Assembly (NCBI GenBank): GCA_015233135.1
Contig: JADFYH010000013.1
Span: 1-64,000, forward strand
Direction of reading: 5' to 3'
Length of the DNA: 64,000 bases
DNA from: Deltaproteobacteria bacterium
GTDB lineage: Bacteria; UBA10199; JADFYH01
The translations under genes were made by a program, and so were the position numbers. Each line of letters starts with the position of its first letter. The stretch's first letter is position 1. Shown piece after piece: positions 42,569-51,391 of this stretch. The notes beneath the pieces are model-generated. The model was not told the origin of the DNA. It searched no databases and saw nothing but the letters and a program-made list of their open reading frames with translations.

Positions 42569-44794
42569 TCAAGCACGAGGAATCAATTCCAGATCCCCAA
42601 AAAAGTTGAGCAGCTGCGGGTATTCGGGATTCAGGATCTTCGCCCAATCGCCCTGAGTCTTATCGCTATAATTTTTCCACAACTCCATTGCCTGATCATT
42701 TTGGCCATTTTTTTGATAGGCCCGCAGTAGTTGAAAAATGGTATCCAGCGGGATATCCTCGAGCCTGATTTTGGGTTTTAGTTTTTCGTATTCCGCCAGG
42801 GTTTCTGCAGAGTGGTTTTGGTCCACCTGAAGGCTCAGTTTTTCAAAGTAGGCCCTTTTTTGCAGGGCTTCCAATAGCCTGGAAACAGAAGTTGGATTGG
42901 TTTCAGGTGTGGTTTCATCCCAGATACTGGGATCTGTCGGGAGTAGAGAAAGGAAACGTTCCGCCTGAGCGAGCGATCCCGCATATCGGGCGCAGGAGGT
43001 TCCCTGAATGGCATACTTGTAAAGTTCGTAGGCGCTCAATTTTATTTTTAATAAATGATCAAAGCTCTGACTACACTGCAGGTAGTTCCCTTCACTCAAA
43101 GCCAAGGCGGCCTGGTTCAGGAGATAAAGTTTCTGGCTTCTTTCCTGGCTGGGAATGTCATGGACGTAGGAAAGAATTTGGGCAAGCAAATCGAATTCTC
43201 CCAGCAAGGCATAGTTCCTTCCCAGCTCCAGGGCTAATTCCACTTTTAAATCTGGGCTGAGGTCATATTCGAAGAGCATCCTTTGCAAAAGACGACTGGA
43301 CGAGGTGATCATTTCAATTTCGGTGTAGGCATTCGCTGCAGCAAGAAGGAGTTTTATTTTATTTTCTGTGGCCGGAGCAATTTCGACAATGGGTTCCAAA
43401 CTGTCCAGCAGAGAGAGGAGGCGGGTGTATTCGCCATTTTCTCTGTATCCTTCCGATTCCTTGAGCAAAAGGTTTACTATCTGTTCGGACATTTCTGAAA
43501 CCAGCTTGTCCTTTGCATCTTGAAAAGAGTGGCTATGAGCCAAGTTTTTCCAGGTTTCATAGACCACTTCTTTTTGATTGCTTTTCCAACGAAGCAGGCT
43601 TTGTAAAAACAAGGCCTCCTCCCTGTAGTTTTCAGAACCTTCTTTGGTAAGGATTTTTTCCATTTTCTCGATAGAATCGGGGTAGTATTTTTCCAGTCCT
43701 AACTTCAGCACTAGACGGGCGGATTGCACCGCGAGGGCTTTTTCCAGATTGGAGGAAGGGGCCACGGGATGGAAGTCTCTAAATTTATCCTCATAAAGGG
43801 CCAGTTGACCTGTGTTCTTCAATTCCATTTGGAGGATATGATATTCGATGTAGTCTTTGACCGATTGATGAAAAGGGGCTTCTTGAATTTCCTTGAAAAT
43901 TTTTAGGGCTTGTTCCGATTCCCCTATTTGAAACAAGGCTTCTGCATAATAGAGTTTCGAATAGGGAACAATGGAACTTTCTTTTGAATCGAGAAATCTT
44001 TCTGCATGTTTGTACCATTCTACAGCCTTCGAAAATTGCTGTTGCATAAACAGGCAATCTCCATAGCGTAGGGCAAAATCTGCGGTCAGATCTTCTTCAT
44101 TGATTTTGGAAGAGACGACCCAAAAAAAATCTTCAGCACGGATAAATCGTTTTCTTAGAAAGTAAGATTCCATGAGGACGGTCCGAAAAGCAACGGACCA
44201 TTCTTTGATGGGAGTCCATTTTTCTTCCTGGCGATTCACCAGAAGAGTGGCTTCGCGGTACTCTTTCAGCTTTATCAGCAAAACGCAAAGATGGTAAGTT
44301 CCCAGCAGGGATTCGCTGGATTCAGGAAAATTCGAGAGGGCATCGATGTAAGCATTTCTGGCTTCAAGTGCCAGGGGGCTATCTTCTCGTCCAGACTCCA
44401 TGTTGCTTAAGGCATGAAGCAGATTCGCTTTGAAAAAATAGTGGTTAATTTTTAAACTGGGGTCGTGTTTTTCAATGAGACTATTGATGCGTTCAATGAG
44501 GTTTTCGTAGACCTTTGCCTGTTGTTTATTCGGGTAGTAGGTGAAATCAAACTCTACCAGGCCCAACTCTTTCCAGTCGTAAGAAGGCATGAATATTTTT
44601 AATCGAGCAGGATAAAGTGGATAATCCTTAGCCAGAGGGGCATCCTGGTTGGGTGAGACGGAAGAAATTTCTTCTTGTCCTTTCAGGATGGGGATCAATG
44701 AAAAATCTGCTCGCTCGGCCCCCCAGGCTTTATTCGGTAGGGATAAATTTGAAAGAAAAACGATAAAGACAAAAAAAGAAATGAAAAAATTCAT
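42569..44794 (-). CDS. Large exported tetratricopeptide-repeat protein
   Basis: The 741-residue protein begins with a signal peptide (NFFISFFVFIVFLSNLSLP, cleavage likely after ~AWG) and is then almost wholly helical, with TPR-like pairs such as DFALRYGDCLFMQQQFSKAVE and LYYAEALFQIGESEQALKIF (each given in part). It probably sits in the periplasm as a scaffold. It lies between the lytic transglycosylase and the sigma-54 regulator in the same run, so a role in flagellar assembly is likely; no family member is recognised. Confidence 0.7.
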   Translation of the reverse strand: MNFFISFFVFIVFLSNLSLPNKAWGAERADFSLIPILKGQEEISSVSPNQDAPLAKDYPLYPARLKIFMPSYDWKELGLVEFDFTYYPNKQQAKVYENLIERINSLIEKHDPSLKINHYFFKANLLHALSNMESGREDSPLALEARNAYIDALSNFPESSESLLGTYHLCVLLIKLKEYREATLLVNRQEEKWTPIKEWSVAFRTVLMESYFLRKRFIRAEDFFWVVSSKINEEDLTADFALRYGDCLFMQQQFSKAVEWYKHAERFLDSKESSIVPYSKLYYAEALFQIGESEQALKIFKEIQEAPFHQSVKDYIEYHILQMELKNTGQLALYEDKFRDFHPVAPSSNLEKALAVQSARLVLKLGLEKYYPDSIEKMEKILTKEGSENYREEALFLQSLLRWKSNQKEVVYETWKNLAHSHSFQDAKDKLVSEMSEQIVNLLLKESEGYRENGEYTRLLSLLDSLEPIVEIAPATENKIKLLLAAANAYTEIEMITSSSRLLQRMLFEYDLSPDLKVELALELGRNYALLGEFDLLAQILSYVHDIPSQERSQKLYLLNQAALALSEGNYLQCSQSFDHLLKIKLSAYELYKYAIQGTSCARYAGSLAQAERFLSLLPTDPSIWDETTPETNPTSVSRLLEALQKRAYFEKLSLQVDQNHSAETLAEYEKLKPKIRLEDIPLDTIFQLLRAYQKNGQNDQAMELWKNYSDKTQGDWAKILNPEYPQLLNFFGDLELIPRA

Positions 44795-44861
44795 AAAAAA
44801 AGGAGTCGTTTTTGAATTATTTTTTATAATGTCGATCCGTTAGCGAGAATGAATGTAACGT

Positions 44862-45482
44862 CTAGGCTTTTGGGATGCAATCTTTCATTATCTTTGCAAC
44901 GTATTTTTGTGTTTCTTTATAGGGGGGAATTCCACCATGTTTTTTGACCGCACCAGGGCCTGCGTTATAAGCGGCTAGAGCCAGTTGCACATTTTGATCA
45001 AAACGATCCATCATGTTTCTCAAATATTTTGCCCCTCCCCGAACATTCTCTTCAATACTATAAATGTGTTTTACCCCCATCTCCTTGGCCGTTCCAGGCA
45101 TCAGTTGCATGAGCCCTTTTGCCCCTGCCGGAGAACTTGCCCTGGGGTTAAAATTCGATTCTGCCTTAATGACGGAGTGAAGCAGGGAGATGGGCAGAGA
45201 GAAAGCCTGGGCGGCATCTTCCACCGCTTTTTGAATTTCTGCCTTTACTGGAGTTGTATTCCCTTGGGAGGCATTCTCAAGCTGAAGGGCTTGCTCGAAA
45301 TTTTTTATCTCCTTTTTGCCATTAAGTCCTTCTGCTTTGTCTTTATGGGGTTGCACATTTCTTACTGGCAGAGCCTGGGCCCAGTAATCTTTCAGGGTCA
45401 TGTTTTTTGGTAGCGAGTTCATCATAATGCAATGAATTAGCAATGATAGTGCCAAGGTGAATGGCCTAAGTCCCCTGGGCAT
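44862..45482 (-). CDS. Lytic transglycosylase (SLT domain)
   Basis: The 206-residue protein has an N-terminal hydrophobic segment (residues ~8-20) that could be a signal, a spacer, and an SLT domain from ~95: AESNFNPRASSPAGAKG with catalytic E108, LMQLMPGTAKEMGV, and ALAAYNAGPGAVKKHGG. Such enzymes open the murein for the flagellar rod. This is likely here because the FlgJ in the next operon carries a different hydrolase domain. It opens the minus-strand run that includes the TPR protein and the regulator. Confidence 0.88.
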   Translation of the reverse strand: MPRGLRPFTLALSLLIHCIMMNSLPKNMTLKDYWAQALPVRNVQPHKDKAEGLNGKKEIKNFEQALQLENASQGNTTPVKAEIQKAVEDAAQAFSLPISLLHSVIKAESNFNPRASSPAGAKGLMQLMPGTAKEMGVKHIYSIEENVRGGAKYLRNMMDRFDQNVQLALAAYNAGPGAVKKHGGIPPYKETQKYVAKIMKDCIPKA

Positions 45483-45499
45483 CTTTTTACTTTCTTATG

Positions 45500-45530
45500 C
45501 AGTTTTAAACGAGGCTTTCATTCTGCCCTT
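45500..45530 (-). promoter_or_regulatory. Weak candidate sigma-54 site for the transglycosylase run
   Basis: On the minus strand GGGCAGAATGAAAGCC has GG and GC 12 bases apart, with the -24 half close to TGGCA. The -12 half reads AAGC instead of TTGC. It lies ~20-30 bases before the start at 45482 and would be divergent from the strong site at 45670. Listed as a possibility. Confidence 0.25.
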
Positions 45531-45669
45531 TTGCGGGGAAAATATTTCCCTGCTTTCAGGGAAAAAAAGTAACTCAGAAATTTTGGGTTTCTTAAATCCT
45601 TATTTCATCTTCATAAAATAAATTATGAATTATAAATGCTTAGCACCTCATTGGTTGAAAAAAACAAAA

Positions 45670-45686
45670 TTGGTCTGGGCTTTGCA
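45670..45686 (+). promoter_or_regulatory. Sigma-54 (-24/-12) promoter before flgF
   Basis: TTGGTCTGGGCTTTGCA has the GG (45672-45673) and GC (45684-45685) dinucleotides exactly 12 bases apart, with TTG before the first and TTTGCA around the second. Transcription would start near 45697, 15 bases before the flgF ATG, leaving room for the AAAGGA ribosome site. It is the best sigma-54 site I found in the window. Confidence 0.75.
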
Positions 45687-45711
45687 CAGATAAGCGCTGA
45701 AAGGAAAAATT

Positions 45712-46428
45712 ATGAGCTTAGGAGTACAAGCAGCAATTGAGGTGATGGGGATGAAGGAGCGTCAGTTAGAGGCTCTGTCTCATAACATTGCCAATGCAAA
45801 TACCACTGGCTTTAAAGAAGAGCAGTTGCGTTTTGAAGCCAAGCTGGAAGAGGCCTTAAAGAAAGATCCTACTTATGTTCCCCAAACCGAAAAGGTGATT
45901 GATTTTAGTCAGGGGGCCTTGGTGCCCACCAACAATCCCTATGATGTGGCACTCCAGGGATCAGGGTTTCTAGAAGTTCAAAATGAACAGGGAACTTTTT
46001 ATACGCGTAATGGGGCCTTGACCACGGATGCAGCGGGGAATTTGAAAACTGCTGCGGGTGCACAGGTGATTGGGCAAAGTGGACCGATACAAATTACCAA
46101 GGATGGAAAGGTTGATATTTCGAAGATCGGAGAAATTACCATAAACGGAGAATCCATCGCCAAGCTGAAGGTAGTGGATTTTGACGATAAAAGTAAGCTC
46201 TCTTCAGTGGGAGCCAGTCTCTACCAGGCTCCAAACGGTACTCAGCCGAAAGTACTTCAAAATCCTTTCGTGGTTCAGGGAAGTCAGGAAAGTTCGAATG
46301 TGAATACGATCAAAAATTTATCACAATTGATTGAAGTGAATCGGCAATATGAGGCCTATCAACGTGTGGTCCGAATGCAGGATAAAATGAATCAGGATGC
46401 GCCCGCAACCTTAGGGCGTCTCAGTTAA
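45712..46428 (+). CDS. flgF: Flagellar rod/hook-basal body protein (FlgF-type)
   Basis: The 238-residue protein has the axial-protein N-terminal motif LSHNIANANTTGFKEEQ, the middle NPYDVALQGSGFLEVQ and TRNGALTTDAAGNL, and a C-terminal helix ending in YEAYQRVVRMQDKMNQ. The order and size before flgG indicate FlgF. It could also be named FlgG-like, because the paralogues are hard to separate by eye. It is the first gene after the sigma-54 promoter. Confidence 0.88.
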   Translation: MSLGVQAAIEVMGMKERQLEALSHNIANANTTGFKEEQLRFEAKLEEALKKDPTYVPQTEKVIDFSQGALVPTNNPYDVALQGSGFLEVQNEQGTFYTRNGALTTDAAGNLKTAAGAQVIGQSGPIQITKDGKVDISKIGEITINGESIAKLKVVDFDDKSKLSSVGASLYQAPNGTQPKVLQNPFVVQGSQESSNVNTIKNLSQLIEVNRQYEAYQRVVRMQDKMNQDAPATLGRLS

Positions 46429-46438
46429 AGGAGTCTTT

Positions 46439-47227
46439 ATGTCTCTCAATGCTTTATATGCTGCCGCCACCGGGATGGACGCCCAGATGACGAAGATGAA
46501 TAATATCTCGAATAACATCTCGAACATGAACACGAGTGGCTACAAGGCTTCCAAAGAGAGTTTTGAAGATTTGATGTATCAGGACCTAAAAGCGCCCGGG
46601 ACAAAAAATGGGGCCAATACTATTTCTCCAGTGGGAATACAGCTTGGAAGCGGAACACATCTGACGGGTGTTTATAAAAATTTCACCGAAGGCGAATTGA
46701 CTCAGAGCAACCGCGAATTGGATATCGCTATTCAAGGCAATGGTTTTTTTGAAGTGACACAGGATAATGGAGATAAGGCTTACACCCGTGATGGAAGTTT
46801 TCGAGTGAATGCCGATGGTGTGATTGTCACCAATGCCGGCTATGTGGTGCAACCCTCCATTACTATTCCCAACGATGCAACTTCTGTCACGATTGCCAAA
46901 GATGGTACCGTAACCGCGATATTGGCGGGCAGTACCGCCGCCCAGGAAATTGGAAAAATGCAAGTGAGTCTGTTTCGAAATCCTTCCGGCTTAAAGGCCT
47001 TGGGCGGAAATTTGCTCATTCCCTCCGATGCCTCGGGAACAGCCACAGCGGTCACTCCGGGACAAACAGGTTCGGGAACGCTCAACCAGGGATTTCTGGA
47101 AAGCTCGAATGTCAATATTGCAGAGGAATTGATCAACATGATTGTGGCGCAAAGAACCTATGAGGCCAATTCAAAGGTCATGACCACTGCGAATGAAATG
47201 ATGAAAACATCGACCAATATTATTTAA
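46439..47227 (+). CDS. flgG: Flagellar distal rod protein FlgG
   Basis: The 262-residue protein starts MSLNALYAAATGMDAQ, then ISNNISNMNTSGYKASKESF and FTEGELTQSNRELDIAIQG with GNGFFEV, and ends in ESSNVNIAEELINMIVAQR and TYEANSKVMTTANEMM. These are classical FlgG segments. It follows flgF by 10 bases with an AAAGGAG site. Confidence 0.94.
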   Translation: MSLNALYAAATGMDAQMTKMNNISNNISNMNTSGYKASKESFEDLMYQDLKAPGTKNGANTISPVGIQLGSGTHLTGVYKNFTEGELTQSNRELDIAIQGNGFFEVTQDNGDKAYTRDGSFRVNADGVIVTNAGYVVQPSITIPNDATSVTIAKDGTVTAILAGSTAAQEIGKMQVSLFRNPSGLKALGGNLLIPSDASGTATAVTPGQTGSGTLNQGFLESSNVNIAEELINMIVAQRTYEANSKVMTTANEMMKTSTNII

Positions 47228-47233
47228 TTTTTT

Positions 47234-48178
47234 ATGAAAAATTCATTTCTAAAAATCCAAATATTTTCATCGCTGCTGCTTTTTGGCTCTGCCCTACACG
47301 GTGCCGAAAACTGGAATCTTTCTTTAAGCTCCTCGACCCTGGGGGATCCTCAGCGATTATTTTTTAAGGAAGTAGTGGATAAGCAGAAAACCTCTCCCGC
47401 TCTTCTGGAGAAATATGGGAATCTGGTTTTGCCTCCGGTGAGCACGTCGGGCCTTCAAGCTGCTCAGGTCATGGTTTTTTTGGGGAAGGTAGGGGCGCCC
47501 TTGAACAAGATTCAATTGATTTCTCCACCGGGACAAAAAGTCTCCTTGAGTCCAAAGAGTGTGGTTTTGCAAAAAATTCGGGAGGCCGTGATTCAAAAGG
47601 CCGCAGAAATGCACCAAGTAGAACCCAAATCCATTCTGCTGGAAATTAGTGAAGTTCCCGAAGACTTGCCGGCCCCAGACGGTTTTTCTCGCCTGCAAGT
47701 GGAACTGACTTCTCCCTATGTGAAGGCCAATTTTCTGGGTCAAAACGGGGAGATTTTGAAGAGTTCCCAATTCACTGCAAAGGTTTTGATTCGCAGTTCG
47801 GTGCTTCTTGCCAAGAAGGCGCTGATGCCTTCTCAAAGTATTGGCCCCGAAGATTTTGAAGAAAAACAACAAGACCTCGAAAGTATACAGGGCTTGGTGA
47901 GAGGCTTGTCCGAATTAAAAGATGCCCATTGGAATTTGTCTCAAGGTCTCGAAGTGGGATCACTTTTACGGCGGGAATATCTGCAAAAGGCAACGTCTCT
48001 GCAAAAAGGAGCCTTGGTCAGCTTGGTCAAGCGTAGCCCCCAGTTTCAAATCCAAACCTTGGCGCGTGTGAAAGAGGTGTTGGGAAATGGGGAGATGGTG
48101 CTGGTCGAAAATCTGGATACTAAAAAAGAAATTACTGCAAAAACATTGAGTTCAACCGAAGTTGAGGTGGTTCAATGA
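47234..48178 (+). CDS. flgA: Flagellar P-ring assembly chaperone FlgA
   Basis: The 314-residue protein has a signal peptide (LKIQIFSSLLLFGSALHGA), a middle domain and a C-terminal SAF-type domain (about 190-312) with RSSVLLAKKALMPSQSIG, SLLRREYLQKATSLQKG and AKTLSSTEVEVVQ. FlgA guides P-ring (FlgI) assembly in the periplasm. It is longer than the ~220 residues of enteric FlgA. Its stop overlaps the flgH start (ATGA), so the two are translationally coupled. Confidence 0.88.
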   Translation: MKNSFLKIQIFSSLLLFGSALHGAENWNLSLSSSTLGDPQRLFFKEVVDKQKTSPALLEKYGNLVLPPVSTSGLQAAQVMVFLGKVGAPLNKIQLISPPGQKVSLSPKSVVLQKIREAVIQKAAEMHQVEPKSILLEISEVPEDLPAPDGFSRLQVELTSPYVKANFLGQNGEILKSSQFTAKVLIRSSVLLAKKALMPSQSIGPEDFEEKQQDLESIQGLVRGLSELKDAHWNLSQGLEVGSLLRREYLQKATSLQKGALVSLVKRSPQFQIQTLARVKEVLGNGEMVLVENLDTKKEITAKTLSSTEVEVVQ

Positions 48179-49110
48179 TGAAAAAAATATTCAAAGCGTC
48201 GCCTCCAGTAGGGGAATACGTACGTCCTGAGAGTTCTTTAGCAACTGTTCTCTCAGAGCCTGCTCCCAGGAAAACTATTCCCCTACTTTTTTTAGATAAA
48301 ACGCCGCAAAAGTTCATGTCCGCCGCGCTCCTGAGGCTTTTTCGACATTTTATTCCCACTTGTCAAATATCGGGGAGCAATCTCTCCTTTGTCCTCTTTT
48401 TGTCAAGTATGCTCATTCTTCCAGCCTGCGGGGTGGAAATGCAGAAGGCTCCCTTGACGGCCCAGAATCTGGGACGGAGTGCAGAGAATCAGCAGGGTTA
48501 CTTTAATGGGGACAAGGCAAGAGAGACCCAAAAAGATCATGAAAAAAAACAGGGTTCGCTTTGGGTAGACAGTTATTCTGCACGTCTCTATGAAAATATC
48601 CATCGTGCGTCGCGAGTGGGTGATACCGTCACCATCATTGTCTCCGAGCAATCCAGCGGAAAAGATACGGGGAATACGAATACCAGCAAGAAGAATGATC
48701 AGCTCAACACGATTGGTGGCTTGGGTGGACTCTTTACCAAATTGACCACACTGGCCTCGATCTTTAATCCTAGCAATTTAATTCAGGCAAAAACGGATAG
48801 CAAGTTTGAGGGAAAAGGAACGACCGAACAAAAAGGCGAATTGTACGCCAAACTGACGGCAACCGTAACCGAGGTACTTAACAACGGAAATTTGGTCATC
48901 CGGGGAGACAAGCATATTCGTGTGAACAAGGACGATCAGATCCTTGTGGTGGAAGGGGTGGTGCGCCCCTATGACATCGCCGCAGACAACACGATTGCTT
49001 CGACAGCCATAGCGGATGCACGAGTGACTTATTCGGGATTTGGTGTGGTGGCTGAAAGACAAAAACCAGGTTGGTTGACTCGGGCCCTGGATTATATCTG
49101 GCCCTTTTAG
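48175..49110 (+). CDS. flgH: Flagellar L-ring protein FlgH, with inserted N-terminal element
   Basis: FlgH is the outer-membrane L-ring lipoprotein. The lipobox LILPACG places the lipidated cysteine near residue 88, and the FlgH body follows: GSLWVDSYSARLYENIHRA, VGDTVTIIVSEQSSGKDT, RGDKHIRVNKDDQIL, VEGVVRPYDIAADNTI and IADARVTYSG. The normal signal peptide should begin within ~20 residues of the start, but here ~60 extra residues precede the hydrophobic core. About 27 of them are encoded by the palindromic element at 48207-48287. Translation might start at the ATG at 48316 instead (MSAALLRLFRHF), but the ATGA coupling with flgA favours 48175. Confidence 0.88.
   Translation: MMKKIFKASPPVGEYVRPESSLATVLSEPAPRKTIPLLFLDKTPQKFMSAALLRLFRHFIPTCQISGSNLSFVLFLSSMLILPACGVEMQKAPLTAQNLGRSAENQQGYFNGDKARETQKDHEKKQGSLWVDSYSARLYENIHRASRVGDTVTIIVSEQSSGKDTGNTNTSKKNDQLNTIGGLGGLFTKLTTLASIFNPSNLIQAKTDSKFEGKGTTEQKGELYAKLTATVTEVLNNGNLVIRGDKHIRVNKDDQILVVEGVVRPYDIAADNTIASTAIADARVTYSGFGVVAERQKPGWLTRALDYIWPF
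48207..48287. repeat. 81-bp palindromic element inside the flgH start region
   Basis: Perfect 12-bp outer arms, AGTAGGGGAATA (48207-48218) and TATTCCCCTACT (48276-48287), enclose an inner 7-bp stem, CTGAGAG (48227-48233) and CTCTCAG (48250-48256). Length is 27 codons with no stop in the flgH frame. It resembles in-frame palindromic elements such as those of Rickettsia. I found no second copy in the window. Confidence 0.85.
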
Positions 49111-49120
49111 TGTAAACAAA

Positions 49121-50248
49121 ATGAATAAAATATTTTTTAAAAAAACAAAATTTGTAGCCACTCTTGCACTGCTTCTGCTTTCTCAATTTCCTTTCTCTGC
49201 ACAGGCTTCACGCATCAAGGATATTTCCAATTTTAAAGGCGTTCGAAACAACCAGCTCATTGGTTATGGTTTGGTGGTGGGTCTGGATTCTTCTGGCGAT
49301 AGTACCAGTTCCGAGGTGGTGAGGAAAAGCATGGGAGAGGTTTTGGCTAAGATGGGAATTGGGACAGACGTGTCGCGTTTTCAATCCAAAAATGTTGCGG
49401 CAGTGATGGTGACGGCCACCTTGCCTGCTTTTTCGAAGATGGGATCCACAGTGGATGTGGTGGTTTCCTCCATTGGAGACGCCAAGAGTCTTCAAGGGGG
49501 AACCTTGCTCATGACGCCTTTGCGCGGGGCTAATCAGGAAGTTTATGCCGTGGCCCAGGGACCTATTTCGGTGGGAGGCTATACGGCCGAAGCCCCGGCC
49601 GGGGGATCGGTGGTCAAGACCAATCATCAAACGGTCGCCAAGATTACTGGGGGAGCGATTGTCGAAAAAGAAGTCGATTTCGGCCTCGATAAAAGTACCG
49701 AGTTGGTGTTGGCCCTCAATCAACCCGATTTTACGACGGCCACACGCGTTGCCCAGAAAATAAATGAAAATCTCAAAGGGAAATATGCCAATGCAGGAGA
49801 TTCAGGTTCTATCAGTATCCAGGTGCCTGGGGAGTATCAGGATAAAGTCGTTGGGCTTATAGCAAGACTGGAGAGCCTGGAGATTCAGCCCGATAGCACT
49901 GCTCGCGTGGTTTTGAATGAGCGCACAGGGACGGTGGTGATGGGTGAAAACGTGCGCATCTCCACCGTGGCAGTTTCTCATGGCAGTCTGAATATTCGGA
50001 TCGATCAAAGTTATCAGGTGTCTCAGCCGAATGCGCTGAGTCAGGGAGAGACCGCCATCATTCCCCAAAGCGACATCTCGGTTTCGGATGACAAAGAAAG
50101 AAAATTGGTGATTGTTCCCCAGGGAGTGAGCATTGGAGAAATTGTGAAGGCCTTGAATTCGATGGGGGTAAGTGCCCGAGACCTGATTTCAGTCTTACAG
50201 GCGATCAAGGCAGCTGGGGCTTTGCAAGGGGAGTTGGTGTTGATTTAA
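49121..50248 (+). CDS. flgI: Flagellar P-ring protein FlgI
   Basis: The 375-residue protein has a signal peptide (FVATLALLLLSQFPFSAQA), then SRIKDISNFKGVRNNQLIGY, GLVVGLDSSGDS, FQSKNVAAVMVTATLPAFSK and PLRGANQEVYAVAQGP, with the VVLNERTGTVVMGENVRIST segment and a C-terminus ending LQAIKAAGALQGELVLI, all strongly conserved in FlgI. It follows flgH by 10 bases. Confidence 0.95.
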   Translation: MNKIFFKKTKFVATLALLLLSQFPFSAQASRIKDISNFKGVRNNQLIGYGLVVGLDSSGDSTSSEVVRKSMGEVLAKMGIGTDVSRFQSKNVAAVMVTATLPAFSKMGSTVDVVVSSIGDAKSLQGGTLLMTPLRGANQEVYAVAQGPISVGGYTAEAPAGGSVVKTNHQTVAKITGGAIVEKEVDFGLDKSTELVLALNQPDFTTATRVAQKINENLKGKYANAGDSGSISIQVPGEYQDKVVGLIARLESLEIQPDSTARVVLNERTGTVVMGENVRISTVAVSHGSLNIRIDQSYQVSQPNALSQGETAIIPQSDISVSDDKERKLVIVPQGVSIGEIVKALNSMGVSARDLISVLQAIKAAGALQGELVLI

Positions 50249-50249
50249 T

Positions 50250-51005
50250 ATGCTTACGAAACTTAACGAAATTTCAAATTCTGTAGCCGCAAATCCTCTC
50301 GTGGATAAGGAGAAATCTTCTACAGAAGCTAATACGGAGCAAGCCTGGAAGGCGGCCAAAAAGTTCGAGGCTTACTACATGGGTTTCGTTTATCAAAAGG
50401 GCATGGATTCTATTCCCAAGTCCGAAGATTTTGGAAATTCGGTGAATCAGGAAGTTTATCAGAATTTTTTCAGTCAGGCGATTAGTGATCAGGTGGAAAA
50501 ATCACCGCATGGAATTGGACTGGCTGAAATGATCGTGAAGGGGAAAAAACCGATGACCCCTTCTTTGACTCAGGACTTTAAGCCTCTTGCAGCGCCCGTG
50601 CTTAATAATCCCGAATTTTATCTACCGGCGGCCCGAGTGACTTCCGGGTTTGGGTTTCGGGGAGATCCCTTAGAAGGCGATCAGCGATTCCATCAGGGAA
50701 TGGATCTGGCTTATCCAAAAAGGACCCCGATTCAAGCGGCTGCAGAGGGTAAGGTGGTGTTTAGCGGGAAAAAAGGGGGCTATGGGAATGCAGTGATGAT
50801 CCAACATGATCAAGGTTATACAAGTTTATACGGCCATGCGGATGAAAATTTGGTGAAGGTGGGAGCTCGGGTGAAAAAAGGCGAAGTGATTGCCTATTCG
50901 GGGTCAACAGGTCGCTCAACGGGTCCTCATCTGCATTTTGAGATAAGAAAAGATGGAAAAGCTGTGGATCCCAAGAAGTTGGTGTTTTTTAAAAATAATA
51001 CTTAA
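50250..51005 (+). CDS. flgJ: FlgJ-type rod-binding domain fused to M23 peptidase
   Basis: The 251-residue protein has an N-terminal FlgJ rod-binding domain (~30-98; KKFEAYYMGFVYQKGMDSIP, then VNQEVYQNFFSQAISDQV and HGIGLAEMIVKG) and a C-terminal M23 metallopeptidase domain (~125-245) with HQGMD (148-152) and HLHF (227-230) zinc ligands and HADENLVKVGARVKKGEVIA. Classical FlgJ ends in a GH73 glucosaminidase; here the murein hydrolase part is an endopeptidase instead. It starts 2 bases after the flgI stop, so it is tightly coupled. Confidence 0.9.
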   Translation: MLTKLNEISNSVAANPLVDKEKSSTEANTEQAWKAAKKFEAYYMGFVYQKGMDSIPKSEDFGNSVNQEVYQNFFSQAISDQVEKSPHGIGLAEMIVKGKKPMTPSLTQDFKPLAAPVLNNPEFYLPAARVTSGFGFRGDPLEGDQRFHQGMDLAYPKRTPIQAAAEGKVVFSGKKGGYGNAVMIQHDQGYTSLYGHADENLVKVGARVKKGEVIAYSGSTGRSTGPHLHFEIRKDGKAVDPKKLVFFKNNT

Positions 51006-51063
51006 GTTTTTTAGGTATCCTCCGTTATGAACCTATGAGAAGGAATGTAAACTGGAGGCCCCT

Positions 51064-51369
51064 ATGAAAATAAATGACGTTGAACTTCCTGCGACACCCA
51101 AGGAGGTCAAGACCCGAAAAAGTGAGAACGCAAAAAGTCGTTCCAGTTCTCGCTCAGGTGGGATTGACTCTTCAGGAGGTAAGCGGGATCAAATAAATAT
51201 ATCGGTGGCGTCGCAGCAGATGCAGACGCTAAAAGGCAATTATGATTCTCTTCCGGATATTAAAGTAGATCGCGTCAGCTACCTGAAGCAGGCGATTGAA
51301 TCGGGTGAGTACAAGCCTGATTATCACGAGGTGGCCGGTGCCTTACTGAAATATCTGCAGGGAGAATGA
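51064..51369 (+). CDS. flgM: Anti-sigma-28 factor FlgM
   Basis: The 101-residue protein has a basic, disordered N-terminal half and the FlgM sigma-binding half: VDRVSYLKQAIESGEYKPDY, then HEVAGALLKYLQ. FlgM holds sigma-28 until the hook is complete. Its presence implies a fliA gene outside the window and a late-gene class such as flagellin. Confidence 0.88.
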   Translation: MKINDVELPATPKEVKTRKSENAKSRSSSRSGGIDSSGGKRDQINISVASQQMQTLKGNYDSLPDIKVDRVSYLKQAIESGEYKPDYHEVAGALLKYLQGE

Positions 51370-51391
51370 GCAGATTAAAGTTAAGGAAAAT

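Noticed and set aside
45540-45575. Hairpin TTTCCCTG-CTTT-CAGGGAAA as a terminator
   Set aside because: No U-run follows on either strand; on the plus strand it is followed by A, and on the minus strand the T-run precedes the stem.
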